From Gluconobacter cerinus (GTDB lineage Bacteria; Pseudomonadota; Alphaproteobacteria; Acetobacterales; Acetobacteraceae): 64,000 nt of DNA. Each line of letters begins with the position of its first letter. Position 1 is the first letter of the stretch. The notes beneath the pieces were generated by a model. That model was given only the letters and a program-made list of their open reading frames with translations, was not told the origin of the DNA and made no database searches. This document shows, one piece after another, positions 61,050-64,000 of this stretch. The translations under genes were made by a program, and so were the position numbers. The stretch lies in NCBI RefSeq assembly GCF_002723935.1, contig NZ_BEWM01000003.1:62001-126000 (forward strand). The letters run 5' to 3'.

Positions 61050-61178
61050 TCGGGCTTTTGAGGGGCCTTCAGGGCGATCGGAAGAGTTCATGCATTTTGC
61101 CACAGACACGGAGACGGGGTTCTGAAGGCGCTGAAACCATTCCTTGTCCGGAAAGGTTTTCTGAGGTTTGAGACCCGG

Positions 61179-62471
61179 TCAGGCGTCTGAATCCCCGATG
61201 TCAGAGTCTTTCCAGGTGAAGAGCGGGGCGCTGTCAGGATTGGAACGCGGAGGCTTTGCGACCGCCTCCGTGGATTGCCCGGCACAGAAGCGTTCCCAGG
61301 CATGCATCATCTCGAAACGCCTGTTGAAGAGATCCCCGCGACGATAGGCGGCCTCAACCTTGTCACCGATGGCATGGGCCAACGCCATTTCGGCGACCTC
61401 GCGTGGAAAGTCGGTTTCCTCGGCCGCCCAGTCCCGGAAGCTGGAGCGCAAACCATGGATCGTCACATCCTTCGTGCCTGCGGCCTGATGGAGGGCCTTC
61501 GAGACTGCGACATCGCTTAGCGGTGATCCGACCCGGCCACCGGGAAACACGAAACTGTCCTCACCGGAACTGGATCTCAGAGTCTGGACTTTATATAGCA
61601 GGGCCATCGCTCCGTTCGTCAGGGGTACACGATGCTCCCGCCCGGCCTTCATCCGCTCGGCCGGGATGGTCCAGATCTTTTTCTTCAGATCGATCTCCGA
61701 CCACAGGGCCTTGCGGACCTCGCCAGACCGGGTGGCGGTCAGGCAGACGAACCGTGCGGCCAGGGCTCCCACACCATGCTCGGCGCCGAGCCGGCTGTAG
61801 ACCGGCGGGAGATCGCGATAGGGCAAGGCGGCATGGTGCACCACCTTCGTGACTGCTGTGGGTTTGGGAAGAATGTTGCCCAGGTGCCCCCGCCAGCGGG
61901 CCGGGTTCTCCCCCTCGCGCCAGTGATGGCTCTGCGCGTAGTCCAGAATACGCTCCATCCGTCCACGCAGCCGTGTTGCGGTTTCGGTCGTGCTCTCCCA
62001 GATCGGTCGCAGGACGGCGAGCACGTCTTCTGTCTGCACGCTGCCAATCGGTCTCGAGCCGAGGACGGGATAAACATGACGGTCCAGAGAACTGCGCCAC
62101 ATGGGCGCCGAGCGCGGATCTTTCCAGCCCGGCGCCTGTTCGGTGATGTACTGCTCGGCAACCTGTGCGAAGGTGCGCTCCTGAACGTCAGGTCCCTTCT
62201 GCCGGGCTTTTTCTTCCAGCGGGTCGAGCCCTTCTAGAAGCAGGCGCCGGTTCTCGGCTGCCCGGAGCCGGGCATCGGCCAGAGAAACATCCCGGGCGGG
62301 ACCGAGTCCCATCTCCCGTCTTTTGCCGGTCTTTGGGCTTTTGTAGCGGAAGGTTCAGGCCCGGGTGTCGCCCCGGACGGTAATCCATAGATTTCCGCCA
62401 TCGCCGTGAACCCCGTCTTTGAGAGAGGCGACCTTGCGGGCATTCATCTGGTTCGGCGAACGCTTGCTCAT
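61179..62471 (-). pseudogene. P4-type tyrosine integrase with in-frame nonsense codon
   Basis: The frame from ATG 62471 encodes a DUF4102 arm-binding domain (MSKRSPNQMNARKVASLKDG, then GDGGNLWITVRGDTRA), but codon 39 (62357-62355) is TGA where related proteins have Trp before TFRYKSPKTGKRREMGLGPA. Translation could restart at ATG 62312 (codon 54), giving 377 residues with core and catalytic domains: Arg in TATRSGEVRKALW, HGLRSSFRDWAAEE and the HAIGDKVEAAYRRGD nucleophile Tyr region. Without the N-terminal domain, arm binding should fail. It lies beside the right repeat and is the obvious source of the integration. Confidence 0.8.
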
Positions 62472-62799
62472 GGCTTTTCAGTCCCATCTTCCGTCCCACC
62501 TTACGGGCTGGGTTTCAATGCGTCTATCTGCTTCTTCAGGATGGCATGAATTTCTGTAAAACCATGAAAAACAACGGTTATTGCGCTGATCTGCATTTCC
62601 GTGACGCCCCAGGTCGGCGGACACCCTCTCCGCCATGATTTCTAAGATATGTATATCTGACCGTGACCCTTGCGAAGATTAGTCTCCGTCTTGAAGCGTG
62701 GGTTATGTCGCGGTACTGGGAACGCATCAGAGTAGATTGTAATCGCTCTGCAATCTTCGAAATTCCCAAGCTATGCGAGAAGCGTACTTCTCCTGCCGC
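62472..62799. other. Right end of island and junction to chromosome
   Basis: There is no gene in these 328 bases. The 14-bp right repeat is at 62622-62635. To its right the sequence is presumably the original chromosome between tRNA-Ser and the FUSC gene. The left part should hold the integrase promoter. Confidence 0.5.
62622..62635 (+). repeat. attR-like direct repeat
   Basis: CACCCTCTCCGCCA is an exact copy of the 3' end of tRNA-Ser(CGA) at 44451-44464. Bases on both sides differ, so the shared core is 14 bp. Confidence 0.85.
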
Positions 62800-64000
62800 T
62801 TAACGTGACTCTTGTACTTTCAGATGGCTGCGCTCGCCTCTAAATGGGCGGCTCGCATCCAGGAAGTCTGCGTTCGTTTGCATCGTATAAGCAATAACGA
62901 CGAGGTAAGTGATTGCCCGGGTCATTTCCAGTCGCGTGACCAGATCCGTCTCATGCTCATCCAGAGCGCGCAGTCGTCTTACGGCCGCATTGGCGACACG
63001 AGCGGCCTTATCATGGCGTCGGGTAGACTGCTCGACGTAATGGAGCACCAGTTGGATCGGGCGTCTTGCGCTGTCGGGAAGGTATTCGCGGTCCAAGAGG
63101 GTTCGTAGGCGAATAATGTTCAGGCCCAGCGTGAGTGTGGCGAGCGTCCCCAGAATACAGGCTTCGATGAGCGGAGCAGGGGTGGGGCCAGCATGGCGGA
63201 TCAGACGTGCGAAACGATCTGTGTTACGGCCGATCCAGATACTGATTTGTGGTGTCTGTGCGGGATCTGCGAGGCCGCGCAACTCAGCCAGCATAATTCT
63301 GCGGAGACGCAGCCGTTCATCAGAACTGTTGAAGGGCAATACTGTCCTGAAAACCAGAACGCTGATGCCCACTGCCATAACCACGGCCATATTGCCGTTA
63401 TAAAATGCCACTTCGTTCATGACGTGATGGTTCTCCAACCCAAGCATGGCAGGAAGAAGAAGGCCGTAAGCTGCCGCGCCGCCAGCAGTGGAGGGGTTGC
63501 CTTTCGCCAGACCGCCAAGGAACATGGCCGGCCCTAGGAAAAGCGTCAGGGTTTCAAACGTTGTGACTTTGGGCATGAGCACAAAGACAAGTATCCAGGC
63601 CACAATGTAAGCGACCAGTGCTCCTTTCAAGAACTCCGTAGTCCCAAGGACTGGGTTTTCTTTGGTCGCAAACAGGCCACAGACCAGCGTTGTAATGGCG
63701 ATAAAGCCAAGTCCGCTTGGCCACGCTGTGATTTCATAAATCAGGGCCGTAACCAGTACGGCGCATGCTCCGCGGAGGCCATTATGAATGGCTTCGCGTG
63801 TGTCGCGGTGGGTCTGACGTTGGAAATGAAAATGATCGCCTGGAATGGAGTGTGTACTGGCCTCGTATTCCTTGATGGCAAGTTCCAGGTCTCCGAGTAG
63901 CTCCCCAAGTGACATGAAGAGAACGCGTTCATCGAGGTGTGTCTCGGTATCCTGCTCATTCAGGCGTAGATCGAACGGGTCTGTTCCCGGAATGGGTTCA
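62800..64000 (-). CDS. FUSC-family (aromatic acid exporter-like) membrane protein, partial (N-terminus outside window)
   Basis: About 400 codons are visible and the frame stays open to the right edge, so the start is outside. An in-frame ATG at 63915 is probably internal. The visible part has a cytoplasmic stretch, then a block of membrane helices (about five to six) with GFIAITTLVCGLFATKENP and FLGGLAKGNPSTAGGAAAYG, then a soluble helical C-terminus. This is the C-terminal half of a two-block FUSC/YccS/PET-type transporter, whose relatives export aromatic acids. Confidence 0.8.
   Translation of the reverse strand, partial: EPIPGTDPFDLRLNEQDTETHLDERVLFMSLGELLGDLELAIKEYEASTHSIPGDHFHFQRQTHRDTREAIHNGLRGACAVLVTALIYEITAWPSGLGFIAITTLVCGLFATKENPVLGTTEFLKGALVAYIVAWILVFVLMPKVTTFETLTLFLGPAMFLGGLAKGNPSTAGGAAAYGLLLPAMLGLENHHVMNEVAFYNGNMAVVMAVGISVLVFRTVLPFNSSDERLRLRRIMLAELRGLADPAQTPQISIWIGRNTDRFARLIRHAGPTPAPLIEACILGTLATLTLGLNIIRLRTLLDREYLPDSARRPIQLVLHYVEQSTRRHDKAARVANAAVRRLRALDEHETDLVTRLEMTRAITYLVVIAYTMQTNADFLDASRPFRGERSHLKVQESR

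Larger units (their letters stand above)
60558..61178. other. Structured non-coding region, origin- or control-like
   Basis: About 620 bases with no gene but unusually many DNA structures. These include GAGGACC/GGTCCTC (60660-60678), a three-way junction (60755-60805), two TGACGCGTCA palindromes (60813 and 61040), a 10-bp stem-loop (60888-60916) and three phased TGACGC repeats. It lies between the divergent ends of the unknown operon and the integrase 3' end. It may hold integrase arm sites, a replication or transfer origin, or a regulatory RNA. Confidence 0.5.

Noticed and set aside
62188-62499. 103-codon frame overlapping the integrase start
   Set aside because: It is in a different frame from the conserved DUF4102 sequence and is explained by the broken integrase gene.

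Overview
The window looks like the chromosome of an alphaproteobacterium, most likely an acetic acid bacterium (Acetobacteraceae, Gluconobacter-like). Supporting features are a GapR/DUF2312 gene, an alphaproteobacterial division and cell-wall cluster, a meso-DAP type MurE, a class A RNase P RNA and an AlgE-type outer-membrane porin. The species assignment is inference from gene content, not from a database search.

Region 1 (1-9.9 kb) holds housekeeping and transport genes: a partial OPT-family transporter, an alginate-export-type porin, a lipoprotein, ispH-thrB-rnhA, an MFS exporter, gpt, three tRNAs (Asn, Pro, Arg), an Ivy-type lysozyme inhibitor and pncA. Region 2 (9.9-17.1 kb, minus strand) has a CNNM/CBS membrane protein, ligA-recN, bamD and lpxC. 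Region 3 (17.2-36.4 kb, minus strand) is a complete dcw cluster in the order mraZ-rsmH-ftsL-ftsI-murE-murF-mraY-murD-ftsW-murG-murC-murB-ddl-ftsQ-ftsA-ftsZ. It is tightly packed, with repeated 1-4 base start/stop overlaps. Its promoter region carries three TGGGA repeats at an exact 10-bp period, matching the MraZ operator rule. Region 4 (36.6-44.5 kb) contains rnpB, an alpha/beta hydrolase, zwf, gapR, proB-obgE, rpmA-rplU and tRNA-Ser(CGA).

Region 5 (44.465-62.635 kb) is an integrated genomic island. The last 14 bases of tRNA-Ser(CGA) are repeated exactly at 62622-62635, next to a P4-type tyrosine integrase whose N-terminal domain is broken by an in-frame TGA. The left half (44.5-54.6 kb) is mosaic: an excisionase-like HTH gene, an IS481-like remnant, a 1312-codon SMC/Rad50-like ATPase fused to two LexA/S24-like domains with a GNAT gene beside it, a PIN-like gene pair bracketed by two related poly-C/stem-loop repeats, and a lipase-like protein with a possible helical-repeat N-terminal half. 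This half resembles a cargo or defence segment. The right half (55.1-62.5 kb) is GC-richer and holds an FkbM methyltransferase, a LexA-like repressor lacking both catalytic residues, small membrane and lipoprotein genes, an unrecognised four-gene operon and a 600-bp structured non-coding region.

Region 6 (62.8-64 kb) returns to the chromosome with the C-terminal part of an FUSC-type membrane protein. The strongest candidate for an undescribed system is the SMC-like ATPase with a C-terminal S24 domain that keeps its Ser/Lys dyad, together with its GNAT partner.
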